DNA from: Flintibacter muris
GTDB taxonomy: Bacteria > Bacillota > Clostridia > Oscillospirales > Oscillospiraceae
Reading direction: 5' to 3'
Assembly: GCF_943192995.1 (NCBI RefSeq)
Contig: NZ_CALPCP010000001.1
Coordinates: 360,338 to 424,337 of the forward strand
Length of the DNA stretch: 64,000 nt
The notes under the pieces are model-generated. The model was not told the origin of the DNA, ran no database searches, and worked only from the letters and a program-made list of their open reading frames with translations. Positions 44,674 through 53,494 of the stretch are shown here, one piece after another. The translations under genes and the position numbers were made by a program. Numbering within the stretch: the stretch's first letter is position 1; each line of letters begins with the position of its first letter.

Positions 44674-45510
44674 CTAATTTGCAGCAGAATAGTGCTTCTG
44701 GAGAAATATGTCAATGTCGAGGAAATCATCGTAACAATCCCTGATCTTTTCATCTGACCATTCCCACCATGCAATTTCGTTCAGCTTCCTGATCTGATCC
44801 GGTGTAAATCGGTATTTGATGATTTTGGCCGGTACGCCGGCTACAACAGCATAATCTGGGACGTCTTTCGTTATCACAGCTCCTGCGGCTGCACGAACAC
44901 CGTTCCCAATCTTGACTCCATTTGTAAGGATTACATTCCAACCCAACCAGACATCGTTTCCAATAGTAACACCTGTATTGAAATCGAAAATACTGCGTTT
45001 TAAGTTTTGAATTTCAGGCGGTATGCCAGATGTATAAATGAATGTATGTTGCGTTACACAGTCAAGCGGATGGTTTTCTACTACGGCTGTACCTGGCGCA
45101 AAGCAACAAAAAGCGCCGATAGATTTAATAAAACTCTGATTTTCAACTAAAGGTCCGTAGCTTCCCCTGGGACGGTTAACTGGAAATGGGATGATAAGCT
45201 TTACTGGCAAATTTTGCTCGATGATATACTTTTGTATTTCAACATTCTGAGTTGCAACAATTAAGTGGATGTTGTCACATGAATGCTCCGATAGATAAGA
45301 TTTTAAATATGAAATATCTTTAATTTTAGGATTATAGCGGCAGAGTGTATTGTCAACCGTAAAAAGTTCTGATACATGAAATGTATCATTCAATATGCGT
45401 TTCGTCACCTCACCCGTTATGCCATGTGGAAAAATAACAAAGTTCCTTGCTCCCTGTTCAAAATCAGTACGCAGTGCGTCTTGAATCTGTGCCTCCATCC
45501 AATTTTTCAT
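44674..45510 (-). CDS. Hexapeptide-repeat acyltransferase II
   Basis: 278 residues from the ATG at 45510 (GAGGGG upstream). Residues 1-110 hold a Rossmann-like segment (NFVIFPHGITGEVTKRILND); the C-terminal half is a left-handed beta-helix (GTAVVENHPLDC, VTIGNDVWLGWNVILTNGVK, AVVAGVPAKIIKYRF). Close in its C-terminal half to the acyltransferase at 36029, including the RYRF/KYRF-to-WWDWD/WWEWSDE ending, so the two are paralogues. Distinctly AT-rich, suggesting import. Confidence 0.83.
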   Translation of the reverse strand: MKNWMEAQIQDALRTDFEQGARNFVIFPHGITGEVTKRILNDTFHVSELFTVDNTLCRYNPKIKDISYLKSYLSEHSCDNIHLIVATQNVEIQKYIIEQNLPVKLIIPFPVNRPRGSYGPLVENQSFIKSIGAFCCFAPGTAVVENHPLDCVTQHTFIYTSGIPPEIQNLKRSIFDFNTGVTIGNDVWLGWNVILTNGVKIGNGVRAAAGAVITKDVPDYAVVAGVPAKIIKYRFTPDQIRKLNEIAWWEWSDEKIRDCYDDFLDIDIFLQKHYSAAN

Positions 45511-45538
45511 ATGACTCCCCTCGTTCACACCTGACACA

Positions 45539-46633
45539 TCATATTGCCGCGTACAATACGGTTTCATTTTGCAGTGGCCCATAGTGACGCAGCCAGAAAC
45601 GATAGTCCGGAACTACAGAATGCAAATAATCCATAATTGCCAAAACATCGCCTCTACGATGATAGACGCAGATTGCAAGTAGTGGCTTATCTCTTTGAAT
45701 AGTCTTCTGCGCACCTTGGAGCGAATCAAATTCGGCTCCTTCAATATCCATTTTGATAAATCCAACTGTTGTCTCATTCGTGAAATCGTCCAGCTTACAG
45801 ATGCGCACAGTCTTTACAACTCCATTTAAGTTGTTTTTATTGTTCAAAGATTCTGTAGCGGACGTTGTTTCTAAAAGGTGCGAACTTGTGCCAAGTTCCG
45901 CTGTGAACTTCTGTTCTCCAGCACAATTACTCAAGGCCGCTTCTACAACTTCAAAATTCTGAATTCCTGCTCGCTGTGCATTTTCCAAACATTTTTTGTA
46001 ATTTGCTTCCTCCGGTTCGAACGCGAGAATTTTAGAGTATTTTCCCCGACTCCACTGCGCAAAGCGGATACTGTCCATACTATCACAACAACCAATATCT
46101 ACAAAAGCGGTGCCCGACTGAAAGCATTCTGGAAAATCAAAATATTGCTTCATATGTATGCAAGGCAGAATATGGTCCGCTGGAAACTGTCTTTGCCACA
46201 GTAATTCCATGATTTCCATAAAAGAATCTGTTGCCGTGATTACCACGCAATAATCTTGTGGAGATTGAAATAAATACTCAGGAGAATAAACTGGCTTTTC
46301 CTTCCCCTGTATCGTTACATACACTGTCTCTTTCTCCGCTTTCTGATCGCAGTATCCCCAAAAATCTTTTCCGCTTTGCAGGATTCTCGCTCCGACAAGC
46401 CGTCCATAAGCGCCCGCACCGTACAAAATCATCTTTTTGTCTGGCATATCGCACATGCACGCTTGGATTGAATCAAGGTATACCTCCGACAGTTCTTCCA
46501 GTTGAAAGGCGTTTCTTTGCACTGGTTCCATATCATACCGCAGCCGCGCCCAGAAAATCTCCCGCGATTTTTCATCCTGCAAGGCGTCGTAGATCTGTTT
46601 CATGCGCTCTGCCAGCTCATAAAAATTTTCCAT
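45539..46633 (-). CDS. FkbM-type methyltransferase with N-terminal Rossmann-like domain, II
   Basis: 364 residues. KKMILYGAGAYGRLVGARIL near residue 70 is the extra domain; FVDIGCCDSMDSIRF, ILAFEPEEANYKKC and FIKMDIEGAEFDSLQGAQK form the FkbM part. Ends ...ETVLYAAI like the first copy (ETVLYASV), so they are paralogues that diverged. AT-rich. Confidence 0.86.
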   Translation of the reverse strand: MENFYELAERMKQIYDALQDEKSREIFWARLRYDMEPVQRNAFQLEELSEVYLDSIQACMCDMPDKKMILYGAGAYGRLVGARILQSGKDFWGYCDQKAEKETVYVTIQGKEKPVYSPEYLFQSPQDYCVVITATDSFMEIMELLWQRQFPADHILPCIHMKQYFDFPECFQSGTAFVDIGCCDSMDSIRFAQWSRGKYSKILAFEPEEANYKKCLENAQRAGIQNFEVVEAALSNCAGEQKFTAELGTSSHLLETTSATESLNNKNNLNGVVKTVRICKLDDFTNETTVGFIKMDIEGAEFDSLQGAQKTIQRDKPLLAICVYHRRGDVLAIMDYLHSVVPDYRFWLRHYGPLQNETVLYAAI

Positions 46634-46651
46634 TGTACCTACCCCTATTTG

Positions 46652-47761
46652 TCAATTTTCTTTTTCCCAAACTGGTGCAAAATCCTGCCCGATTTGAATG
46701 AAGCTCTCCCGTTTATTCCAGTTCGCAAAGGAGGATTGGTAGCAATTCGCACAATGGGAAATCATAGATGCACTATTTACAATCTCCCGATGGCGCTGGT
46801 ACTCCTTCGCATTCCACATAGACCAGAAATCAGGATACTGAGAAATGTGGAACAGTTTTTGCGCCGTAGACATACACGAGCGAATATACCCATCCGAGCC
46901 CAGGAAAAAATCCCTCCAACCCACATAGCAGGTCTTGTGAGCCATATCTCCTGCCGGGTCCTCTCCGCACAGGTGGGGCAGTTTCAAAGCTACTCCCAAC
47001 CGCCGGGCCTCTTCCTCTGCCTGCGCAAAAATGTCCCGAACCAACTCCATATCATAAAACAGTGTCTGCTCCCGGCCCCATTCGTCAAAGGCGGTCAAAA
47101 AGACGGCCTTTACCTCGTTCATTCCAATATCCCCCGCCAAACGTACCAGCGCAGGCAGCTGTTCAATATTCTGCTTCATCGCGGTAAACACAAAATTGTT
47201 GTAGGGATACTCCAGTTTTTCCATCGCCTTTTTGCGGTTGATTGCTTCCAGTGAGCGAATCACTCGGTGAAAATCCACACCCCGTCGAATTCTCTCGTTA
47301 GTCGGAGCATCCGCACCGTCCAAACTTACCGCAAAAATATCTGTGTGATACGCAAATAGAGCAGAGGTTAGCTGCTCCAACCGCATTCCATTTGTGCAGA
47401 AATACTTTCGCATACCACAGTCATATGCCCATTTGAGAAACTTTACAAAATCCGGATGTACTGTAGGCTCACCCCAGCCCATCAATGTTACTTCTTCCAC
47501 CTGATCTCTAATGGGCTCAAAATAATCCAACCATTCCAACTGGAATTGCGTCGGTTTAAAATCCGCCGCATTTCGGCCGCACATGATACAATTTAGGTTG
47601 CACTGATTTGTCAGTTCCAGCACCAAACGCTGAGGCGCAGAATCCAAAACCGTCTTCTGCATCAGAGCTTCCTTCTGGTTTAATGTACTGTTTGCCGCAC
47701 GTTTCGGAGATAACGCCCCAGTCTGTCGGAGATTTAACGTTTTCGCCCGTAAAATTTCCAT
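46652..47761 (-). CDS. Radical SAM/SPASM protein D
   Basis: 369 residues from the ATG at 47761 (GGGAGGAAAC upstream; a long upstream open frame is a shadow of rfbF). CNLNCIMC cluster motif, LMGWGEPTVHPDF, then a C-terminal region with CYVGWRDFFLGSDGYIRSCM and HCANCYQSSF. More distant from proteins A-C and closer to the broad SPASM/anSME-like group. Sits between FkbM II and rfbF. Confidence 0.86.
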   Translation of the reverse strand: MEILRAKTLNLRQTGALSPKRAANSTLNQKEALMQKTVLDSAPQRLVLELTNQCNLNCIMCGRNAADFKPTQFQLEWLDYFEPIRDQVEEVTLMGWGEPTVHPDFVKFLKWAYDCGMRKYFCTNGMRLEQLTSALFAYHTDIFAVSLDGADAPTNERIRRGVDFHRVIRSLEAINRKKAMEKLEYPYNNFVFTAMKQNIEQLPALVRLAGDIGMNEVKAVFLTAFDEWGREQTLFYDMELVRDIFAQAEEEARRLGVALKLPHLCGEDPAGDMAHKTCYVGWRDFFLGSDGYIRSCMSTAQKLFHISQYPDFWSMWNAKEYQRHREIVNSASMISHCANCYQSSFANWNKRESFIQIGQDFAPVWEKEN

Positions 47762-47777
47762 AAGTTTCCTCCCAAAT

Positions 47778-48554
47778 CTATTCCCAAACCCGCCAAGGGG
47801 CGGTTCCTCTGGTCCAGCGCTCCTCCAGCCAGTTTTTGTCCCGCTGGGTGTCCATGCACTGCCAGAAACCGCTGTGCTTATAGATACCCAGTTTTCCCTC
47901 CCGGGCCAGCGTCTCCATGGGGGTCCGCTCCAGGACACAGTTTTCCTCCTCGCTGAGATAGCCGAACACCTCCGGCTCCATGACCATGAAGCCGCCGTTG
48001 ATCCAGCCGCCGTCCTCCTTGGCCTTTTCCCGGAAACCAACCACTGTCTGTCCCTCCAGGTCCAGCACACCGAAGCGGCCTCCAGGCTGGACACCAGTGA
48101 GGGTCGCAAGCTTTCCAGAAGCCCGATGCTGTTCCAGCAGGGCATTTAAATTCACGTCACTCACCCCGTCGCCGTAGGTCAGCATGAAGGGCTCGTCCCC
48201 GATGTATTTCTGCACCCGCTTCACCCGGGCGCCGGTTTGGGTATTCAGGCCGGTGTCCACTAACGTCACCCGCCAGGGCTCAGCCACGTTCTGATGGACT
48301 GTCATGCGGTTTTCGTCAGAGAAGTCGAAAGTCACGTCGGAGCGGTGAAGGTAGTAGTCGGCAAAATACTCCTTGATGACGTGGCCCTTGTAGCCGCAGC
48401 AGATGACGAAGTCGTGGAAGTTGAAGTGGGAGTAGTATTTCATGATGTGCCACAAAATGGGCTGCTCCCCGATGGTAATCATGGGCTTGGGCTTTAAGTA
48501 GCTCTCCTCACTGATCCGGGTGCCCAGACCGCCGGCCAAAATGACAGCCTTCAT
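47778..48554 (-). CDS. rfbF: Glucose-1-phosphate cytidylyltransferase
   Basis: 258 residues. LAGGLGTRISEESYLKPKPM is the nucleotidyltransferase signature in its RfbF form; YGDGVSDVNLN has the metal Asp; WINGGFMVMEPEVF and FWQCMDTQRDKNWLEE are RfbF-typical. Makes CDP-glucose, the entry to CDP-3,6-dideoxyhexoses. The 4,6-dehydratase RfbG is not in the window. Starts with an ATGA overlap on the next gene. Confidence 0.95.
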   Translation of the reverse strand: MKAVILAGGLGTRISEESYLKPKPMITIGEQPILWHIMKYYSHFNFHDFVICCGYKGHVIKEYFADYYLHRSDVTFDFSDENRMTVHQNVAEPWRVTLVDTGLNTQTGARVKRVQKYIGDEPFMLTYGDGVSDVNLNALLEQHRASGKLATLTGVQPGGRFGVLDLEGQTVVGFREKAKEDGGWINGGFMVMEPEVFGYLSEEENCVLERTPMETLAREGKLGIYKHSGFWQCMDTQRDKNWLEERWTRGTAPWRVWE

Positions 48555-50698
48555 TGTGCCAAACCTCCCATTACAGGAGCTTCAACGCCCTCAATGAGAT
48601 AGGCCACTTTTTGATATGCCGAACTTTGTTTAATGGCTGCCACCGCCGGATCATTGGGCTCATATGCTGCCAGTAAAGTACGTACCTTATCTGCCAGTTC
48701 CTGGAGCTCCTGGGGAGGATTTTGGAGCTGCGGGGTGTGCTCTACCAGAAATTCCACCATCTTCTTCATAGACTTATGAGCAACAAGTCCCTCTCTCAAA
48801 AGGCGCACATAACCCACGGAATCGCCCGCCTCCAAGGCGTTGAAAGCCTGAACGCAATACCAGCCGAAGCGGTGCATCGGCGGCAGCACAAACAGGTTTT
48901 CCTTCCGAAGGGTTTCCGGCGTGTAGCAGCTGGTCAGGAAGATCTGTTCTACCTTGGCGAAGGTCTGCGCCAGCTGCAATCCGGCACTCCCGTCCTCCCA
49001 GCCGTATGTCTGTACCGCCGCCAGGGCCAGACCCCGCACCCAGGCCAGTGCCTGCCAGTTTCCGGCAAAATCCTTCTCTGCCGCCTGTGTCAGAATTCTG
49101 TGCAGCGCATCATGGTTCTCCGCCAGCTGGGCCGCCAGAATGTCCATCTCCTCGATGTTTATCATCCGGTCCGGCAGAGGGAAACAGATGCCTGTCTGGA
49201 GCGCGTGAACTAAGACGGAAGAGGGCAGCTCATTCAAATTTTCCACACCGCTCAGCACAGCCGCAATGTCATCCGGATCTTCCGATTCTAAAACCGCTGC
49301 GGCATCGCCAAGAATGCACTTGCCCTGCAGCGGGGTATAGAGCGTATAGACTGGACGGCGGCAGTCAGGGTCTTCAAGCTCAAGCTTCAGGTAGTCTGGC
49401 TTGAAGCGTCGGGAGGCTACGCGGAGGAATTTCTCCCTGCGCTGGTTCGCCCGTTCCTCGCTGGGAACGGGAGCCTGAATATCCTCCCATACCTTTCCGA
49501 TTAGGGCAGATGCACCCTCCTTGCCCTTAAAATGGAGCTGCTGCAGGGTTTCCAGCAGGTTTCCCGTCCACTGGGCATCCAGCAGCTTGAAATCCATACC
49601 GCTCAGCAAAGGCAAAGCCTTACCGGGACGGCCGATCTCCACATAGGACCGGGCCAGCATAATCTGGAAGCACGCCTCACACAGCGGAGTGCATCTTTGA
49701 AGGACACCAACTGCCTGACAGCGAATATCGCCCCGTCCCGCCCGAAAATCCTTGTGGGCCCGCAGGCCAATCTCACTCCAGTGGGCACATTTTACAAAGT
49801 CTTCCTGAGTCATGTAATACATAGCGGCCATGAACGCCCCATCCAGGCGGATAAAATAGGAGTTGGAAAACAGCTCCTCCGCTTTTTGAATCCATTCCTC
49901 CTTCTCTGGAAGATCTCTTGTTATGCCGAAAATGATGGCGTAGCGGAAAATAGATCCACCCAGTATGTCCCAAAATTTCACCTGACGTTCCACCAGTGAC
50001 ACGGCCTGGCGAAGCTTTTCGTCAAAATCTTTCTCCCACTGTCCGCTCTCAATAAATTGCTGAAAGGCCATCAAATCCTCCGGGGCGTCCTCCAGCTTTT
50101 TTCGCAGGAGGGGCATATTCCGCGCCCGTTTTTCCTTGCCGGCGGCGCTTGTGGTGTTGATCTCCACATAGCCGTCGTGGTGCAGCAGGGCATTTGCCAG
50201 CACAACCTGCCGCAAGCCCGCCCGATTTCCCCAGCCTTCATGAATCGCGCCGCTGTACCGCACCCCGGTGGACAGCCGCAGCAGCCGCCAGGGCATAAAG
50301 ACGCCGTAGCCTCCGTTTACGTCATAGGTGTCGTAATTGCGCTCCGTCAGCCCACAGACGTCATAGTGCTTCTCGGTACCGTCGGTGAAAAATTTGACCA
50401 GCGCGCTGACGTCCTCGTCCAGCCACTCGTCGGCGTCGATGGAAAAATACCACTTGCCGGAACAGCGGTCCATCACCGCGTTCCGGGCGGCGGAAAAGTC
50501 GTTGATCCAGGGAAAATCAAACAGGATATCCGCGTACTTCTCCGCCACCTCCCTGCTGCCGTCGTCAGAGCCGGTGTCGGCCATGACCAGCTCGCAGGGA
50601 ACGGCCTTTTGCAGGGGCTGGAGGGACTTTAAGCACCGCTCCAGGCAGCGGATTTCGTTTTTAAAAATGATTCCGATGGACAAAACAGGCCTTGTCAT
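48551..50698 (-). CDS. GT2 glycosyltransferase with helical-repeat C-terminus
   Basis: 715 residues from the ATG at 50698 (AGGAG upstream). Residues 1-230 are GT2 (SIGIIFKNEIRCLERCLKSL, MADTGSDDGSREVAEKY, WYFSIDADEWLDEDV). The remaining 480 residues are alpha-helical, TPR-like (CHF-free pairs such as FVKCAHWSEIGLRAHK, LARSYVEIGRPGKALPLL). This layout is common for protein-directed flagellin or surface glycosyltransferases. It is the gene nearest flagellin and first of the glycan block. Confidence 0.85.
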   Translation of the reverse strand: MTRPVLSIGIIFKNEIRCLERCLKSLQPLQKAVPCELVMADTGSDDGSREVAEKYADILFDFPWINDFSAARNAVMDRCSGKWYFSIDADEWLDEDVSALVKFFTDGTEKHYDVCGLTERNYDTYDVNGGYGVFMPWRLLRLSTGVRYSGAIHEGWGNRAGLRQVVLANALLHHDGYVEINTTSAAGKEKRARNMPLLRKKLEDAPEDLMAFQQFIESGQWEKDFDEKLRQAVSLVERQVKFWDILGGSIFRYAIIFGITRDLPEKEEWIQKAEELFSNSYFIRLDGAFMAAMYYMTQEDFVKCAHWSEIGLRAHKDFRAGRGDIRCQAVGVLQRCTPLCEACFQIMLARSYVEIGRPGKALPLLSGMDFKLLDAQWTGNLLETLQQLHFKGKEGASALIGKVWEDIQAPVPSEERANQRREKFLRVASRRFKPDYLKLELEDPDCRRPVYTLYTPLQGKCILGDAAAVLESEDPDDIAAVLSGVENLNELPSSVLVHALQTGICFPLPDRMINIEEMDILAAQLAENHDALHRILTQAAEKDFAGNWQALAWVRGLALAAVQTYGWEDGSAGLQLAQTFAKVEQIFLTSCYTPETLRKENLFVLPPMHRFGWYCVQAFNALEAGDSVGYVRLLREGLVAHKSMKKMVEFLVEHTPQLQNPPQELQELADKVRTLLAAYEPNDPAVAAIKQSSAYQKVAYLIEGVEAPVMGGLAQ

Positions 50699-50761
50699 AT
50701 CCAATCTCCTCTCTTTTCTTGCGTTTGAAAAAGGGGGCGCATCCTTTTTCAAGCGCAGGAA

Positions 50762-50793
50762 AAGAGGGGCTGGGCCCAAGCCCAGCCCCTCTT
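50762..50793 (-). terminator. Flagellin terminator
   Basis: AAGAGGGGCTGGGC and its exact complement around a 4-base loop, followed on the minus strand by TTTT. It lies 40 bases after the flagellin stop and would limit read-through into the glycan block. Confidence 0.88.
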
Positions 50794-50832
50794 GAATCCA
50801 TCTGTGCATATAGCTTGCAAATTCCTTGCTGA

Positions 50833-52965
50833 TTAGCCCAGCAGCTGCAGCACGCCCTGGGGCACCTGGTTGGCCTGGGCCAGCATGGCCTGAGCGGACT
50901 GAACCAGGATGTTGTTCTTCACGTAGCTCATCATCTCGGAGGCCACATCGGTGTCGCGGATGGTGGACTCGGCGTCCTGGATGTTCTCGGCCATCACGGA
51001 CAGGTTGTTCTGGGTGTGCTCCAGACGGTTCTGGTAAGCGCCCAGCTGGCCGCGGACGGAGGACACATAGTTGATGGCGTCCTTGATGACGTTGACAGCG
51101 GACTGTGCGCCGTCAGAGGTGCCGATGTTGATGTCAGCGATGCTGGCGCCGCCCTCGGTACCCATGGCCTTGGTGTGCATATCGCCGATGGAAACCTTCA
51201 TCTGGTTGAAGGAATCGCTGCTGTCGCCGATCTGCAGGTTCATGGCCTTGCCAGCCTCGGAGGAGGCGGCAGCGGCCTCTTCCTCAGAGATGGTCACTGC
51301 CTTGCCGATCTTCAGGGAGCCGAGGCCCTTGCTCCAGTTGGCGGCGGTGGTATCGTCGGCCACGGTCTTCTCGATGGACAGGATGCCGTTCTGATAGGTC
51401 ACGTTGCCGGTCTTCTCGTCGTAGCCGGCGGCCTTCAGCAACTGATGCAGACCGTCGGGAGTTCCGAGTTGGTTCTTCCACGTCGCCAGCGTGATCTTGC
51501 CGTTGGCGGTATCGTTGGAATTGGCGTTCCCATCTTCGTCCTTGTCGGCGATGATCTCCAGCTTTGTGCCGCCGACATCAATGGTATCGCCCACCCCCAG
51601 GTTCTTCAGGTTCACGTTGTAGGTGACCTTGACCGGATTGCCTACGCCGGTGCCAGTCTTTGCCTCCTGACCGTAGACGGCCTTAATGGTGACAGCATCG
51701 TTCACGTCGTCGAACTCGGCGGTATGCACGTTGCCTATAACACCCGCAGTATCGGCCGTTAATTTGAGTGTGAACTTACCCTCGGCGACATCGCCAGCGA
51801 CTATCGTCGCCGCCGGGATCGTAACGTTAAAGTCGCCGCCAGCACTATCCGTAGCGGTATCCAGGGCATCTTTGATCTTATTAGCAAGAGCCTCCCAGTC
51901 TGCACTACCACCAGTACCGCCATTCTCCAGGTCAAGGCCCAGGATGCCGATATTATAAACATTAGCATCATTAGCATCTACGGCGCTCTGATCGACAGAT
52001 ATCGTTTTGTCAAACACAAAGGTCGAACCGCCGATTACAAGCTTCTCGCCGCCCTTGAGCTTTGTCAAATCAAAGTCAAAGGTGAACTTCGCCTTGGTCG
52101 CGGGGGAGCTGCCTCCGCCGCCCACATCTGTGCCGTTGGTGCCCTCTACGCTGTCAACATAGGATGTGCCCTCAAAAGCATTGAGGAGGCCTTCCCAGTC
52201 AGTAGCGTCGATCTCGCCCGAGTTCTTGGCGGTAAAGGTATAGCTGCCGGCCGCCGGAGAGTTTGCCGGATCATTGAAATCACTCGTAGTTATTGTTTTG
52301 CCAGTCTCATCGACAATATCAAAAATATCATCCAGACCTTTACCGTTAATGCTATAACCGCTTATACCAGCTGAAGCCAAATTGGCGCTTGCTCCAAATG
52401 TGACAGTAAAGCTGGCCTTGGTAGCCTCGGAGGGAGTGACGCCGTCCTTGGAATCGTTGGTCTTCTTGCCCACGGCGTTCATGATCTGGTCGGTCCACTC
52501 GGTCTTGGTCCCGGCCACGACCTCAGCTTCCTTGCCGGCGTCCAGGGAGCCGTCCAGCAGCTTGATGCCGTTGAAGTTGGCGCTGTCGGCGATGCGGTTG
52601 ATTTCCTCGCGGAGGGAGTCGACCTCCTGCTGGAGGGCCTCACGGTCCACATCGTCCTGATAGGTGCCGTTGGCGGACTGAGTGGCCAGGTAGTCCATGC
52701 GGTTGAGCATGTCCTGAATCTCCTGCATGGCGCCCTCAGCGGTCTTCACCAGGGAGATGCCGTCCTTCACGTTCTTCTGAGCGGCGTCCAGGCCGGTAAT
52801 CTGGGCACGCATCTTCTCGGAAATGGCCAGACCGGCGGCGTCGTCGCCGGCGCGGTTGATCCGGTAGCCGGAAGACAGCTTCTCCAGGTTCTTGCTCAGA
52901 GCGGAGGTGTTGTTGTTGTAGTTGCGGTAGGCGTTCATCGCCATGATGTTATGCTGAATACGCAT
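50833..52965 (-). CDS. Flagellin with large variable central region
   Basis: 710 residues against about 270-500 in many relatives. Residues 1-145 are the conserved D0/D1 (MRIQHNIMAMNAYRNYNNNT, LSSGYRINRAGDDAAGLAIS), residues about 590-710 the C-terminal D1/D0 (GQLGAYQNRLEHTQNNLSVM, DTDVASEMMSYVKNNIL, AQANQVPQGVLQLLG). Between them about 440 residues rich in glycine, threonine, serine and aspartate carry repeated beta-units (ATKASFTVTFGAS, ATKAKFTFDFDLT, VKVTYNVNLKNLG), each followed by an IGG/VGG turn. This surface part is the likely glycan acceptor. AAAGGAG precedes the ATG. Secreted by the flagellar export system. Confidence 0.95.
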   Translation of the reverse strand: MRIQHNIMAMNAYRNYNNNTSALSKNLEKLSSGYRINRAGDDAAGLAISEKMRAQITGLDAAQKNVKDGISLVKTAEGAMQEIQDMLNRMDYLATQSANGTYQDDVDREALQQEVDSLREEINRIADSANFNGIKLLDGSLDAGKEAEVVAGTKTEWTDQIMNAVGKKTNDSKDGVTPSEATKASFTVTFGASANLASAGISGYSINGKGLDDIFDIVDETGKTITTSDFNDPANSPAAGSYTFTAKNSGEIDATDWEGLLNAFEGTSYVDSVEGTNGTDVGGGGSSPATKAKFTFDFDLTKLKGGEKLVIGGSTFVFDKTISVDQSAVDANDANVYNIGILGLDLENGGTGGSADWEALANKIKDALDTATDSAGGDFNVTIPAATIVAGDVAEGKFTLKLTADTAGVIGNVHTAEFDDVNDAVTIKAVYGQEAKTGTGVGNPVKVTYNVNLKNLGVGDTIDVGGTKLEIIADKDEDGNANSNDTANGKITLATWKNQLGTPDGLHQLLKAAGYDEKTGNVTYQNGILSIEKTVADDTTAANWSKGLGSLKIGKAVTISEEEAAAASSEAGKAMNLQIGDSSDSFNQMKVSIGDMHTKAMGTEGGASIADINIGTSDGAQSAVNVIKDAINYVSSVRGQLGAYQNRLEHTQNNLSVMAENIQDAESTIRDTDVASEMMSYVKNNILVQSAQAMLAQANQVPQGVLQLLG

Positions 52966-53085
52966 GTGTGTGCTCCTTTCTAAATTAGTGTGCCCGCGGC
53001 TTCCCTACCGTGTGACACAGGTCTGTTATGCGCCGCCAAAGCGTCGTGGCCTTTAACTCCTTGGCTTTTGGCGCGGTACTATATT

Positions 53086-53093
53086 TCAAATCG
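53086..53093 (-). promoter_or_regulatory. Possible sigma-D -10 (weak) upstream of flagellin
   Basis: GCCGATTT on the minus strand within the csrA end region, but no TAAA-type -35 at the right distance. Flagellin may instead be transcribed with csrA from further upstream. Confidence 0.2.
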
Positions 53094-53098
53094 GCTCG

Positions 53099-53305
53099 TC
53101 AGCCGTTTGAAACCGATGCTTTGCCCCATACGCAGCCGGGGCGTTCTCCGCCTTCGCGCTCCAGAACATTTCCCCGCAGAATCGGCAGCTCCCGGGGCGC
53201 TTGAATGGCAAGGTGGACACGCTCATCGCTCAGGCGGTCCAGCCGAATAACGATGTCGTCGCCAATCGTGAAATATTCGCCGCTTTTCATGGTAATACAG
53301 AGCAT
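53099..53305 (-). CDS. csrA: Carbon storage regulator CsrA
   Basis: 68 residues from the ATG at 53305 (GAGGT upstream; an upstream extension of 61 codons is non-coding and overlaps the RNA candidate). MLCITMKSGEYFTIGDDIVI and VHLAIQAPRELPILRGNVLE are CsrA, with a tail of about 13 extra residues. It binds GGA motifs, classically the flagellin leader (AAAGGAG overlaps the ribosome site here), and blocks translation. FliW, its usual antagonist, is not in the window. Confidence 0.9.
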   Translation of the reverse strand: MLCITMKSGEYFTIGDDIVIRLDRLSDERVHLAIQAPRELPILRGNVLEREGGERPGCVWGKASVSNG

Positions 53306-53494
53306 ATTGGACCTCGTTTCATCGTCATAATATTTTGGACGCCCCGCAGGGCTTTGGCCGTGCGCACACGGCCTCTCGTTTCCCGCTCTCCGGTCTGGAA
53401 AACGCTGAGCGAAACACAATTTTGATTGAGCTTCGCTCAACGCTCCCCCGGCCAGATTACGGGCACAAACCGGCGTCCCGACCGGCAATATCAG
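53306..53494 (-). ncRNA. Candidate omega-RNA/guide RNA at the 3' end of the TnpB-like gene
   Basis: 189 bases between the TnpB-like stop and csrA with no gene but dense structure on the minus strand: CGTTGAGCGAA/TTCGCTCAGCG (53403-53442), GGCCGTG-TGCG-CACGGCC (53356-53373), then CCCTGCGGGG. TnpB guides are made from just this place, with scaffold hairpins followed by about 16-20 guide bases. The guide would then fall roughly within 53306-53340. Boundaries are guesses. Confidence 0.4.

Noticed and set aside
35097..48554. dTDP-rhamnose operon
   Set aside because: Only an RmlC-like enzyme is present; RmlA, RmlB and RmlD are absent and the cytidylyltransferase is RfbF.
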